Assembly (NCBI GenBank): GCA_022842865.1
Contig: JALHOV010000018.1
Location: forward strand, 1-32,046
DNA length: 32,046 nucleotides
Source of the DNA: Vulcanimicrobiota bacterium
GTDB taxonomy: Bacteria > Vulcanimicrobiota > Xenobia > Xenobiales > JADMJV01
Reading direction: 5' to 3'
Shown here: piece after piece, positions 7,099 to 13,333 of the stretch
Numbering within the stretch: the first letter of the stretch is position 1
Layout of the letters: each line of letters begins with the position of its first letter
Program-made: the position numbers and the translations under genes
Notes under the pieces: generated by a model
What the model saw: the letters and a program-made list of their open reading frames with translations, nothing else
What the model was told of the DNA's origin: nothing
Databases searched by the model: none

Positions 7099-8232
7099 AT
7101 GATCATCCACGAGTATCAGGGGAAAGAGCTGATGAACGAAATCGGCATCCCCACCACCAAGGGCAGGGTGGCCACCACCCCGGCCGAGGCCAAGGCCATC
7201 GCCGCCGAAATTGGCAAGAAAGTTGCCGTCAAAGCCCAGGTGCACATCGGAGGCCGCGGTAAGGCCGGCGGCATCAAGCTGGCCGACACGCCAGAGCAGG
7301 CCGAAGAAGCCGCCCAGGCCATCCTGGGCATGGACATCAAGGGCCTCAAGGTCAATAAGGTGCTGGTGGAAGAGTGCATCGAGATCGAGAAAGAGTTTTA
7401 TCTCGGCATCACCCTCGACCGCGACGCCGGCACGCACGTCATCATGTTCAGCCCGATGGGCGGCGTGGACATCGAGGAAGTGGCCGTCTCTCACCCCGAC
7501 CAGATCTTCAAGTGTCACACCCACCCCTGGTTGGGCGTGCAGGACTATGAAATCCGCGAAATGCTCTACAAGACCGGCCTGGATGCCAAAATCCTCAAGC
7601 AGGTCCACATGTTCGCCAAAAAAGCCTTTGAGCTCTACCGCAAGTGGGATTGCGTATTGACCGAGATCAACCCGTTGGCCGTGCTCAAAGACGGTCGCGT
7701 GGTGGCCGCTGACGCCAAGATCAACTTCGACGACAACGCCACCTATCGCCATCCCGAACTGGAAGCCATGCGCGAAGTGGCCGAAGAAGATCCGCTGGAG
7801 CGTTCCGCCAAAGAGCGCGGCCTCAACAACTACGTTCGTCTGGACGGCGAGGTTGGCATCATCGGTAACGGCGCCGGACTGGTTATGGGAACGCTGGACA
7901 TTGTCTCGCGCGAAGGCGGCAAAGCGGCCAACTTCCTGGACGTGGGCGGTGGAGCCAACGCGGCCCTGGTAGCCAACGCGCTGGGACTGGTGCTCTCCGA
8001 TCCGAACGTGAAGGGCGTGCTCTTCAACATCTTCGGCGGCATCACGCGCGGCGATGAAGTGGCCAACGGTATCGTGCAGGGCGTCAAGCAGGTGGAACTC
8101 AAGGTTCCGCTGGTGATTCGCCTGTCGGGCACCAACGAGAAAGAGGGTCGCCAGATCCTCAAGGACAACGGCTATGAAGTGGCCGCGACGATGGAAGAAG
8201 CCGCCAAAAAAATCGTGGCTCTGACTCGCTGA
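7099..8232 (+). CDS. sucC: succinate--CoA ligase, beta subunit
   Basis: Beta subunit of the ADP/GDP-forming succinyl-CoA synthetase of the TCA cycle, working as a complex with SucD. 377 aa, slightly shorter than the usual ~388. Family signatures: IHEYQGKELM at the N-terminus, HIGGRGKAGGIKLA in the ATP-grasp domain, the metal/nucleotide segment TEINPLAVLKDGRVVAADAK around residues 188-207, and FNIFGGITRGDEVANGI at about 309-325. The C-terminal CoA-ligase fold contains RLSGTNEKEGRQIL. ATG 7099 is preceded by GAGAGGAG at about 7084-7091. sucD follows, but after an unusually long 130-bp spacer. Confidence 0.96.
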   Translation: MIIHEYQGKELMNEIGIPTTKGRVATTPAEAKAIAAEIGKKVAVKAQVHIGGRGKAGGIKLADTPEQAEEAAQAILGMDIKGLKVNKVLVEECIEIEKEFYLGITLDRDAGTHVIMFSPMGGVDIEEVAVSHPDQIFKCHTHPWLGVQDYEIREMLYKTGLDAKILKQVHMFAKKAFELYRKWDCVLTEINPLAVLKDGRVVAADAKINFDDNATYRHPELEAMREVAEEDPLERSAKERGLNNYVRLDGEVGIIGNGAGLVMGTLDIVSREGGKAANFLDVGGGANAALVANALGLVLSDPNVKGVLFNIFGGITRGDEVANGIVQGVKQVELKVPLVIRLSGTNEKEGRQILKDNGYEVAATMEEAAKKIVALTR

Positions 8233-8311
8233 AATCGCTCCGACTCCCAGACGACCCTCGCGGCCAAGCCGATTCGGGTTCGTCCGTTATGGATAGAGTC
8301 GCGATTTCAGC
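8228..8311 (+). other. long imperfect hairpin filling the sucC-sucD spacer
   Basis: GCTGAAATCGC (8228-8238), which begins inside the last sucC codons, is perfectly complementary to GCGATTTCAGC (8301-8311). After a 3-nt bulge, GACTC (8242-8246) pairs with GAGTC (8296-8300). Further inside, GACGACCC pairs with GGGTTCGTC with a one-base bulge, and CGGC with GCCG around a CAA loop. The whole segment thus folds on itself. No T-run follows. It may set RNA stability or be a palindromic mobile repeat. Confidence 0.7.
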
Positions 8312-8325
8312 ACGACCATGTGACC

Positions 8326-8346
8326 GGGACGGCGTTCCGCCGTCCC
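8326..8346 (+). other. stable hairpin just before the sucD ribosome-binding site
   Basis: GGGACGGCG (8326-8334) pairs perfectly with CGCCGTCCC (8338-8346) across a three-base loop. It ends 2 nt before GGAAGGAG (8349-8356), the sucD Shine-Dalgarno sequence, and leaves it free. No T-run, so it is unlikely to be a terminator; protection of a processed sucD 5' end is one possibility. Confidence 0.65.
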
Positions 8347-8362
8347 TCGGAAGGAGACATCA

Positions 8363-9241
8363 ATGAGCATTCTAATCAACAAGAACAGCAAGATCCTGGT
8401 GCAGGGCATCACCGGCAAAGAAGGCGGCTTTCACGCCAAGCAGATGATCGAATACGGCTCCCAGATCGTGGGCGGCTGCACTCCCGGTAAGGGCGGCACC
8501 ACCGTTCTCGATCGTCCCGTGTTTAACACCGTGCTGGAAGGCAAGCAGAAGACCGGGGCCGACACCTCGATCATCTTCGTGCCCGCCGCCGGCGCTGCCG
8601 ACGCGGTGCTGGAAGCGGCTCACGCCGGTATTAAAACCATCGTGTGCATCACCGAAGGCGTGCCTATTCAGGACATGGTTCCGGTGGCCGCGGAAGTGAA
8701 GCGCCTGGGCGCTCGCCTCATCGGGCCCAACTGCCCCGGTCTGATCACTCCCGGAGAGTGCAAGCTGGGTATCATGCCTGCCCACATCTTCAGCCCCGGT
8801 CCGGTCGGATTTGTTTCCCGTTCGGGAACGCTGACTTATCAGGCCGTGGACGAACTGACCCGCAACGGGCTGGGCCAGTCCACCTGCGTGGGCATCGGCG
8901 GCGACCCCGTCATCGGCACCAGCTTCCTCGACTGCGTCAAAATGTTTCTCGACGACCCGGCCACCAAAGCCCTGGTTCTCATCGGCGAGATCGGCGGAGG
9001 TCAGGAAGAAGAAGCCGCTCGCTTCCTGGAAGGCAAAGACATCCCTTGCGTAGCCATGATCGCCGGCCGCACCGCCCCTCCCGGTAAGCGCATGGGCCAC
9101 GCCGGCGCCATCGTCTCGGGCGGCGTGGGCACCGCTCAAGGCAAGGTCGACGCCTTCCTGAAAGCCGGCGTTCCCGTGCTCGACACCACCCAAGAACTGG
9201 TCGCCGAACTGAAGAAACGCATGGCCACCGCCAAAGTTTAA
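8363..9241 (+). CDS. sucD: succinate--CoA ligase, alpha subunit
   Basis: Alpha subunit of succinyl-CoA synthetase; it carries the phosphohistidine intermediate and the CoA site. 292 aa, standard length. Visible signatures: [17 protein letters not shown] at the N-terminal Rossmann fold, the CoA-binding TPGKGG loop, [22 protein letters not shown], and the active-site segment [14 protein letters not shown] with His246 as the phosphorylated residue. ATG 8363 follows GGAAGGAG at 8349-8356. It is followed by a strong terminator, so serA-sucC-sucD may be one unit ending here. Confidence 0.97.
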   Translation: MSILINKNSKILVQGITGKEGGFHAKQMIEYGSQIVGGCTPGKGGTTVLDRPVFNTVLEGKQKTGADTSIIFVPAAGAADAVLEAAHAGIKTIVCITEGVPIQDMVPVAAEVKRLGARLIGPNCPGLITPGECKLGIMPAHIFSPGPVGFVSRSGTLTYQAVDELTRNGLGQSTCVGIGGDPVIGTSFLDCVKMFLDDPATKALVLIGEIGGGQEEEAARFLEGKDIPCVAMIAGRTAPPGKRMGHAGAIVSGGVGTAQGKVDAFLKAGVPVLDTTQELVAELKKRMATAKV

Positions 9242-9263
9242 AGCCCTTTAGCGGTCGTTCTTG

Positions 9264-9296
9264 AAGCCCGGAGTTGTCGTAACTTCGGGCTTTTTT
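9264..9296 (+). terminator. intrinsic terminator after sucD
   Basis: AAGCCCGGAGTT (9264-9275) pairs with AACTTCGGGCTT (9281-9292) with one G-T pair and a GTCGT loop. TTTTTT (9291-9296) follows. It lies about 20 nt after the sucD stop. Confidence 0.93.
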
Positions 9297-9380
9297 CGTT
9301 GTGCGGCTGCTGCGTCTTGAAGGGAGATGATGGGGATTTCAGGATGAGGGAGATGGCTTACGCTCTCGAATGGAGACGGG

Positions 9381-9689
9381 ATGTGCTTTAAGAATTGGAA
9401 GAGGATTGCTCTGGCCTTGGGAGTGGTGCTGTTGCTGACTGCGCTCGCCTTTCTTTTGGCAGGCAGGCAACGAGGACTGCAAATCGCGCGCCATGACCAT
9501 TCTAGCCCGTCGGGCATTTGGGCACGGGGGCTGGTGGTTAGTAACCGCTGGGGTGAACCGCGCGTGGAGTTAGTATATCGTTCCAGTGAATGGAAATACG
9601 GTCTGGCCACTTTTTCCGGCAGCGGGACCTGCCGATTCTGGCTGGGCATCGGCGGGTATCCGAAAGAAGAGCCCGTCCACTATTTGTAA
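9381..9689 (+). CDS. small single-pass membrane-anchored protein
   Basis: 102 aa, no family recognised. Residues about 7-27 form one strong hydrophobic helix after Lys/Arg residues (NWKRIALALGVVLLLTALAF), fitting an N-terminal membrane anchor. The rest is a small soluble domain rich in Arg, Trp, Tyr and Gly, probably beta, lying outside the cytoplasm by the positive-inside rule. ATG 9381 is preceded by GGAGA (9372-9376) at short spacing. It sits alone between the sucD terminator and a 335-bp non-coding stretch. Codon use resembles its neighbours less than usual (more A/T), so it may be accessory or a chance ORF. Confidence 0.5.
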   Translation: MCFKNWKRIALALGVVLLLTALAFLLAGRQRGLQIARHDHSSPSGIWARGLVVSNRWGEPRVELVYRSSEWKYGLATFSGSGTCRFWLGIGGYPKEEPVHYL

Positions 9690-9861
9690 GAAGGCCAGGC
9701 GCCTGACCATCGGACGGAGACCCGGCAGAAACGACCCGGGAACTGAATCGAAAAGAGCGGGGTTGGCATGACCAGATCCCAGGGCTAATTGAAAAATATT
9801 CTGCGGATCCTTGAATTACGCCATCTAGAAGGATTAATTGAAAAAGGTCTCGACGGGGTGC
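9690..9861. other. non-coding stretch upstream of the YqzL-like unit
   Basis: No supportable gene. It is A/T-richer than its surroundings and contains a short palindrome around AGGCGCCT (near 9698-9705). The direct repeat TAATTGAAAAA occurs at 9786-9796 and 9835-9845, 49 bp apart. Both copies lie just upstream of the promoter at 9862 and could be protein-binding sites, but nothing proves it. Confidence 0.4.
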
Positions 9862-9890
9862 TTGCCATGAAAAAATGACTGTGCTATACT
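9862..9890 (+). promoter_or_regulatory. strong sigma70-type promoter with extended -10
   Basis: TTGCCA (9862-9867), a 17-bp spacer and TATACT (9885-9890), with TG at 9882-9883 giving an extended -10. It is the best promoter match I see in the window. Transcription should begin near 9897, giving a leader of about 128 nt before the small gene at 10025. Confidence 0.82.
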
Positions 9891-9916
9891 CCGACCGGAC
9901 CTAGGACCGGGATAAA

Positions 9917-9938
9917 AAAGCCCGTAACAATGGGCTTT
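9917..9938 (+). promoter_or_regulatory. hairpin in the leader of the YqzL-like gene
   Basis: AAAGCCC (9917-9923) pairs with GGGCTTT (9932-9938) across GTAACAAT, about 20 nt after the predicted transcription start. Only three T follow before CCGAG, so it is a poor terminator. The remaining leader to 10024 is non-coding. No known riboswitch was recognised. Confidence 0.5.
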
Positions 9939-10024
9939 CCGAGTTCTTCCACCCAAGCAAAAACACGCAGCAATCGCCTGAGCACAGAGCCTGCCGCGTC
10001 TAGACTTACAGGAGGCACGACCCC

Positions 10025-10129
10025 ATGACGATGACCACTGAAATGTTCTGGAAACTTTTTCAGTCCACTGGTTCCCTAGAAGCATACCTGCTCTACAGAC
10101 AGAACCTGGACTCGCGCTCAGGCTGCTGA
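10025..10129 (+). CDS. YqzL-like small protein
   Basis: 34-aa protein too short for most gene callers. It starts at ATG 10025, 9 nt after a perfect AGGAGG (10010-10015), and ends at TGA 10127-10129. The core, MFWKLFQSTGSLEAYLLYRQ, matches the YqzL-like family pattern W-K-x-F-x-x-T-G-x-[IL]-x-A-Y-L-L-Y-[KR], known from Bacillus and relatives as ~40-50-aa proteins of unknown function, there usually near era/recO. Here it has its own promoter (9862-9890), structured leader and terminator (10155-10182), so it is a self-contained unit and unlikely to be spurious. An ATG at 10031 is an alternative start two codons in. Confidence 0.85.
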   Translation: MTMTTEMFWKLFQSTGSLEAYLLYRQNLDSRSGC

Positions 10130-10154
10130 CACGAAACACAGATAAGTGAATAGG

Positions 10155-10182
10155 AAAAAGGCTCCAGCGTGAGCCTTTTTTC
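10155..10182 (+). terminator. intrinsic terminator of the YqzL-like unit
   Basis: AAAAAGGCTC (10155-10164) pairs with GAGCCTTTTT (10171-10180) across CAGCGT, followed by further T residues. It closes the unit 25 nt after the stop codon. Confidence 0.92.
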
Positions 10183-10227
10183 ATTTTTCCGGGGGGCCGG
10201 CCCAAGAACCGGGCGAAGGAGGCAGAG

Positions 10228-10989
10228 ATGAAGCGAATACTACCCTTTCTCATAGGCGCCACACTGCTGTTGCCAGCCGTGCAAGCCGCCCCCAAAGGCA
10301 AAGAAGTCCAGATGTACTCCAAGAAGCTGGACTTTGACGAAAAGCACAAGAAGGTTCGCCTCATCGGTGACGTCAAGATCACCACCGACAAGTACACCAT
10401 GACCGCACCCTACGCCGAGTTCTTTACCGACAAAAAGATCGGTGAGTTTCAGGGCGGTGTGAAGATCACGGGCGAGGGGACTACCGTCACCGGCAAGCGC
10501 ATGAAAGTCTTCTACGCGGACCAGCGCGCCGTCCTCACCGGAAACGTCAAGATGGTCAGCACCAAAGGCCCGGGAGGCAGCACCGGCGCGCCCACGATTA
10601 TGACCGGCAACGAGCTGGAGTATCAGTGGGGCAAGGGCTACGGTGAAGCTCGCGGCGGCGTCAAAGTCGATCAGGGCGACCGTCATGCCTTCTGCGACAA
10701 AGCCATCTATTATCGCGACCAGCAGATGATCTACATGCAGGGCAACGTGCGCGTAGAACGCGGCGACGGAGACTGGCTGACCAGCGAGCGCGCCCGCATG
10801 AATTTGGCCACCAACGTCATTGAAGCGGACGGCGGCGTGACCGCTCGCACCCTGCTGGAAGACAAGAACAAGCCCAAACCGACGGTGGCCGCTCCTGGCC
10901 CGGCCGAGCCCGTGCCGATGGAGCCGCCCTTCCCCATGGAAGTGCCGACCACCGCTCCGCCACCACGCCTGCCGGGAGTGGATGAATGA
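10228..10989 (+). CDS. LptA/OstA-family periplasmic protein
   Basis: 253 aa with an N-terminal signal peptide (about 1-20, KRILPFLIGATLLLPAVQA). Residues about 25-205 carry the repeated short beta-strand pattern of the OstA/LptA fold: KKVRLIGDVKITTDKYTMTA, GEFQGGVKITGEGTTVTGKR, AVLTGNVKMV, YMQGNVRVERGDG. LptA-type proteins form the beta-jellyroll bridge that carries lipopolysaccharide to the outer membrane. The C-terminus (about 210-253) is Pro-rich and probably disordered. The ATG follows GGAGG at about 10216-10220. The stop overlaps the next start as ATGA, showing translational coupling. Whether it carries LPS or has another OstA-like role is not shown. Confidence 0.82.
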   Translation: MKRILPFLIGATLLLPAVQAAPKGKEVQMYSKKLDFDEKHKKVRLIGDVKITTDKYTMTAPYAEFFTDKKIGEFQGGVKITGEGTTVTGKRMKVFYADQRAVLTGNVKMVSTKGPGGSTGAPTIMTGNELEYQWGKGYGEARGGVKVDQGDRHAFCDKAIYYRDQQMIYMQGNVRVERGDGDWLTSERARMNLATNVIEADGGVTARTLLEDKNKPKPTVAAPGPAEPVPMEPPFPMEVPTTAPPPRLPGVDE

Positions 10990-12521
10990 AAAGAATCCTG
11001 TTGGCCGCCCTGCTCTGGAGCGGCCCGGTGCTGGCCCAGGAAACCGCCTGGACCCTGCGAGTTCAGCCTCAAGCAGTCACCTCAAGCAGCCCCGGTCAGA
11101 CCAACTACAGCAACGCTTTCCTGGCCTTCTCGTTAGCGGAGTCGGGCAACCCCGCTTTGCGTACCCAGGCCCAGCAACTGGTTGCTCCCTACCTCACCTG
11201 GCTGCAGGATTACCCTCGCCTCCAGGAAGTGCACGGCCAACGCGAACCGGCCTGGGTCCACGGAGAAGCGGATCAGGTGGCGCTGATCACGCTGGCCCTG
11301 ATCGAGCTGGATCGGGCCAATCCTGACCCGCGCCGCAAAGAGCAGATCAATCAATTCGCTCAGGGCCTGGCTCAACTTCACCACACCAATCTACAGAACT
11401 ATCCATTCGGAGCTCATACTTCCTTTGATCCGGCTCGTCTCGATAGTCCAGCTTATGCACCCGGCTCGGACGCCAAGGCTCCCGGGGCCCTCTGGCGCCC
11501 GGAGCGCAGCTACCAGGTCAAGGCTCTGGCGGCCGCCTCCCAGTATGTCGGCGACAAAAATCTGCTGGAGGAAGCGCAAGTTGAGGCTCTGGGCATCTGG
11601 GCACACCTGGCCACCAGCGGTCGCTGGGTCTGGGCGTTTGTTCCTCGACCTACTGGGAAATCCGAGGTTTTAGGCTCCGCCGCCGCGGTCGACAACTTTC
11701 TCACCCTGGAATCCATCACCCATAGCGACGTCTATCAGTTGCTGAGCGGTCTGAGCGCCCGCGACTGTCTTGGCGCCACCGCCAGGAGTGCCGACGAAAA
11801 AGCCGCTCAGGACTGGGTGCGCTCGCGCGTGAAATCCAATCGCTACCTGGATTTTAAGAACGCCTCCGAGCCGGTCAGCTATCAGGTGATGGAAGCAGAG
11901 CAGGGCCGCGCTGTACAAAAGGCTTTCGACACCATCGAGGTCGTCTATCCCGATGGGGAAGCCGGTAAAATGGTCAAGGTCGGACGTGACCAAATGTTTT
12001 GGATGCGCTTTGACATTGAACGCGAGGACGACTACTTCTTTCACCTGATTTTTCTGAAGAGTCGCCTGGAAGGCGGCCTGGTCTCCGTCATGATGCGCAT
12101 CGACGGCGACAAGATTTTTCAAGTGAATCTCGGCGGAGCTAGCGACCCTTACGTGGACATGGATTTCGTGGACGGACCGCGGCCGCTGCGAGCCGGACCG
12201 CATAGCTTTGGCATCCGCTTCGCCGGTCTGCTGATGACTCAGCCGGCCATCCTGGATGCGGTCCTGGCCTGGCCCGTGGTGGAACGGCGCTTCCTCAGTA
12301 GCGGTAAGCGGCGGCTGTTGGTGTTGCATAATCTTTCGAAGCAGAAGGCGAAAACCACCTATCCGGAGGTACGTAACTGGCCTCCCGAGAACATTGGTTG
12401 TGTCGACGGCAGCGGACAACCCGCCAAACTGGACCGGCTCTCCGATAAGCGCCGTCGCAAAGAATATCTGGTGTTGCCTCCCGGCGGTCTGGCCTGGCTG
12501 GAGTGGCAAGAGGAGAACTAG
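10986..12521 (+). CDS. secreted protein of unknown function, helical plus beta domain
   Basis: 511 aa, no family recognised. A signal peptide is clear (MKRILLAALLWSGPVLAQ, cleavage near residue 18). Residues about 40-270 are rich in amphipathic helices with Trp and His (YLTWLQDYPRL, EADQVALITLALIELDRA, YQVKALAAASQYVGDKN, ALGIWAHLATSGRW), which suggests an alpha/alpha toroid as in many glycan-active enzymes. Residues about 285-450 look like a beta-sandwich (FWMRFDIEREDDYFFHLIFL, FQVNLGG), possibly carbohydrate-binding. It overlaps the lptA-like gene by 4 nt and the murQ gene by 1 nt, so it belongs to the envelope operon. A peptidoglycan or glycan substrate is a guess from context. Confidence 0.75.
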   Translation: MKRILLAALLWSGPVLAQETAWTLRVQPQAVTSSSPGQTNYSNAFLAFSLAESGNPALRTQAQQLVAPYLTWLQDYPRLQEVHGQREPAWVHGEADQVALITLALIELDRANPDPRRKEQINQFAQGLAQLHHTNLQNYPFGAHTSFDPARLDSPAYAPGSDAKAPGALWRPERSYQVKALAAASQYVGDKNLLEEAQVEALGIWAHLATSGRWVWAFVPRPTGKSEVLGSAAAVDNFLTLESITHSDVYQLLSGLSARDCLGATARSADEKAAQDWVRSRVKSNRYLDFKNASEPVSYQVMEAEQGRAVQKAFDTIEVVYPDGEAGKMVKVGRDQMFWMRFDIEREDDYFFHLIFLKSRLEGGLVSVMMRIDGDKIFQVNLGGASDPYVDMDFVDGPRPLRAGPHSFGIRFAGLLMTQPAILDAVLAWPVVERRFLSSGKRRLLVLHNLSKQKAKTTYPEVRNWPPENIGCVDGSGQPAKLDRLSDKRRRKEYLVLPPGGLAWLEWQEEN

Positions 12522-13333
12522 TGGACCTGAATCGCGCCCTGACCGAGCAGCCCAATCCGGAAAGCGCCCACCTGGATAAAATGAGCGCCCTGGAGATTCT
12601 GCAGTTGATGAATCGACAGGATCATACCGTTTTAGATGCGGTCGAGAAGGCCGTGCCCGCGCTAGCCGCGCTGGTGGAAGCAACCGCCGACCGGCTGGCT
12701 CAGGGAGGCCGGCTCTTTTACGTGGGGGCCGGCACCAGCGGGCGTCTGGGAATGCTGGATGCAGCCGAATGTCCGCCAACTTTCGGCACTCCTCCGGAAA
12801 TGGTGCAGGCCATCCTGGCCGGCGGCCACAATGCGTTCCTGCGCGCCGTAGAGCACGCCGAGGACCGTTTCGAAGTGGGGGCGGAAGAAATGCACCTGCG
12901 CGAAGTCGGCGAGCTGGACGTGGTGGTGGGAATTTCCGCGTCGGGACGCACTCCTTTTGTGTTAGGAGCTTTGCAAGAAGCGACCGTGCGTAAGGCCCTG
13001 ACCGGTTCCCTCTTCTGCAATCCGGGAGCTCCCCTGGAGAAAGCCGCCTTGCATCCGGTTCTTTTGGAAGTGGGTCCGGAGATTTTAGCCGGGTCAACCC
13101 GCTTGAAGGCGGGCACTGCCACCAAGATGGCGCTGAACAAAATTAGCACGGGCACTATGGTGCTGCTTGGTAAGACCCTGGGCAATCTGATGGCCCACCT
13201 CACCCCGACCTGCGAGAAGCTCAGGATCCGCATTGTGCGTATCCTTTCGCAAAGCGCCGGCATTCCGTGGGAAGAAGCCGAGCAGCGGCTGGAAGCGGCC
13301 GGGGGCGACCTGAGAAAAGCGCTGCAAGCATGA
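12521..13333 (+). CDS. murQ: N-acetylmuramic acid 6-phosphate etherase
   Basis: Cleaves the lactyl ether of MurNAc-6-phosphate to GlcNAc-6-phosphate and D-lactate in cell-wall recycling; cytoplasmic SIS-domain enzyme. 270 aa against about 300 in E. coli. Signatures: YVGAGTSGRLGMLDAAE, ISASGRTPFVLGAL, and AGSTRLKAGTATKMALNKIS. With GTG 12521 as start, the catalytic glutamates fall at Glu83 (DAAECPPTF) and Glu114 (AVEHAED), the same numbers as in E. coli. That and AAGAGGAG at 12509-12514 support this start over GTG 12503. It overlaps the previous stop by one base (TAGTG). No phosphotransferase or anhMurNAc kinase gene is nearby. Confidence 0.93.
   Translation: MDLNRALTEQPNPESAHLDKMSALEILQLMNRQDHTVLDAVEKAVPALAALVEATADRLAQGGRLFYVGAGTSGRLGMLDAAECPPTFGTPPEMVQAILAGGHNAFLRAVEHAEDRFEVGAEEMHLREVGELDVVVGISASGRTPFVLGALQEATVRKALTGSLFCNPGAPLEKAALHPVLLEVGPEILAGSTRLKAGTATKMALNKISTGTMVLLGKTLGNLMAHLTPTCEKLRIRIVRILSQSAGIPWEEAEQRLEAAGGDLRKALQA

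Noticed and set aside
9917-9938. Hairpin as a terminator or attenuator
   Set aside because: Only three T follow the stem before CCGAG, so it should not terminate; kept as a leader hairpin.
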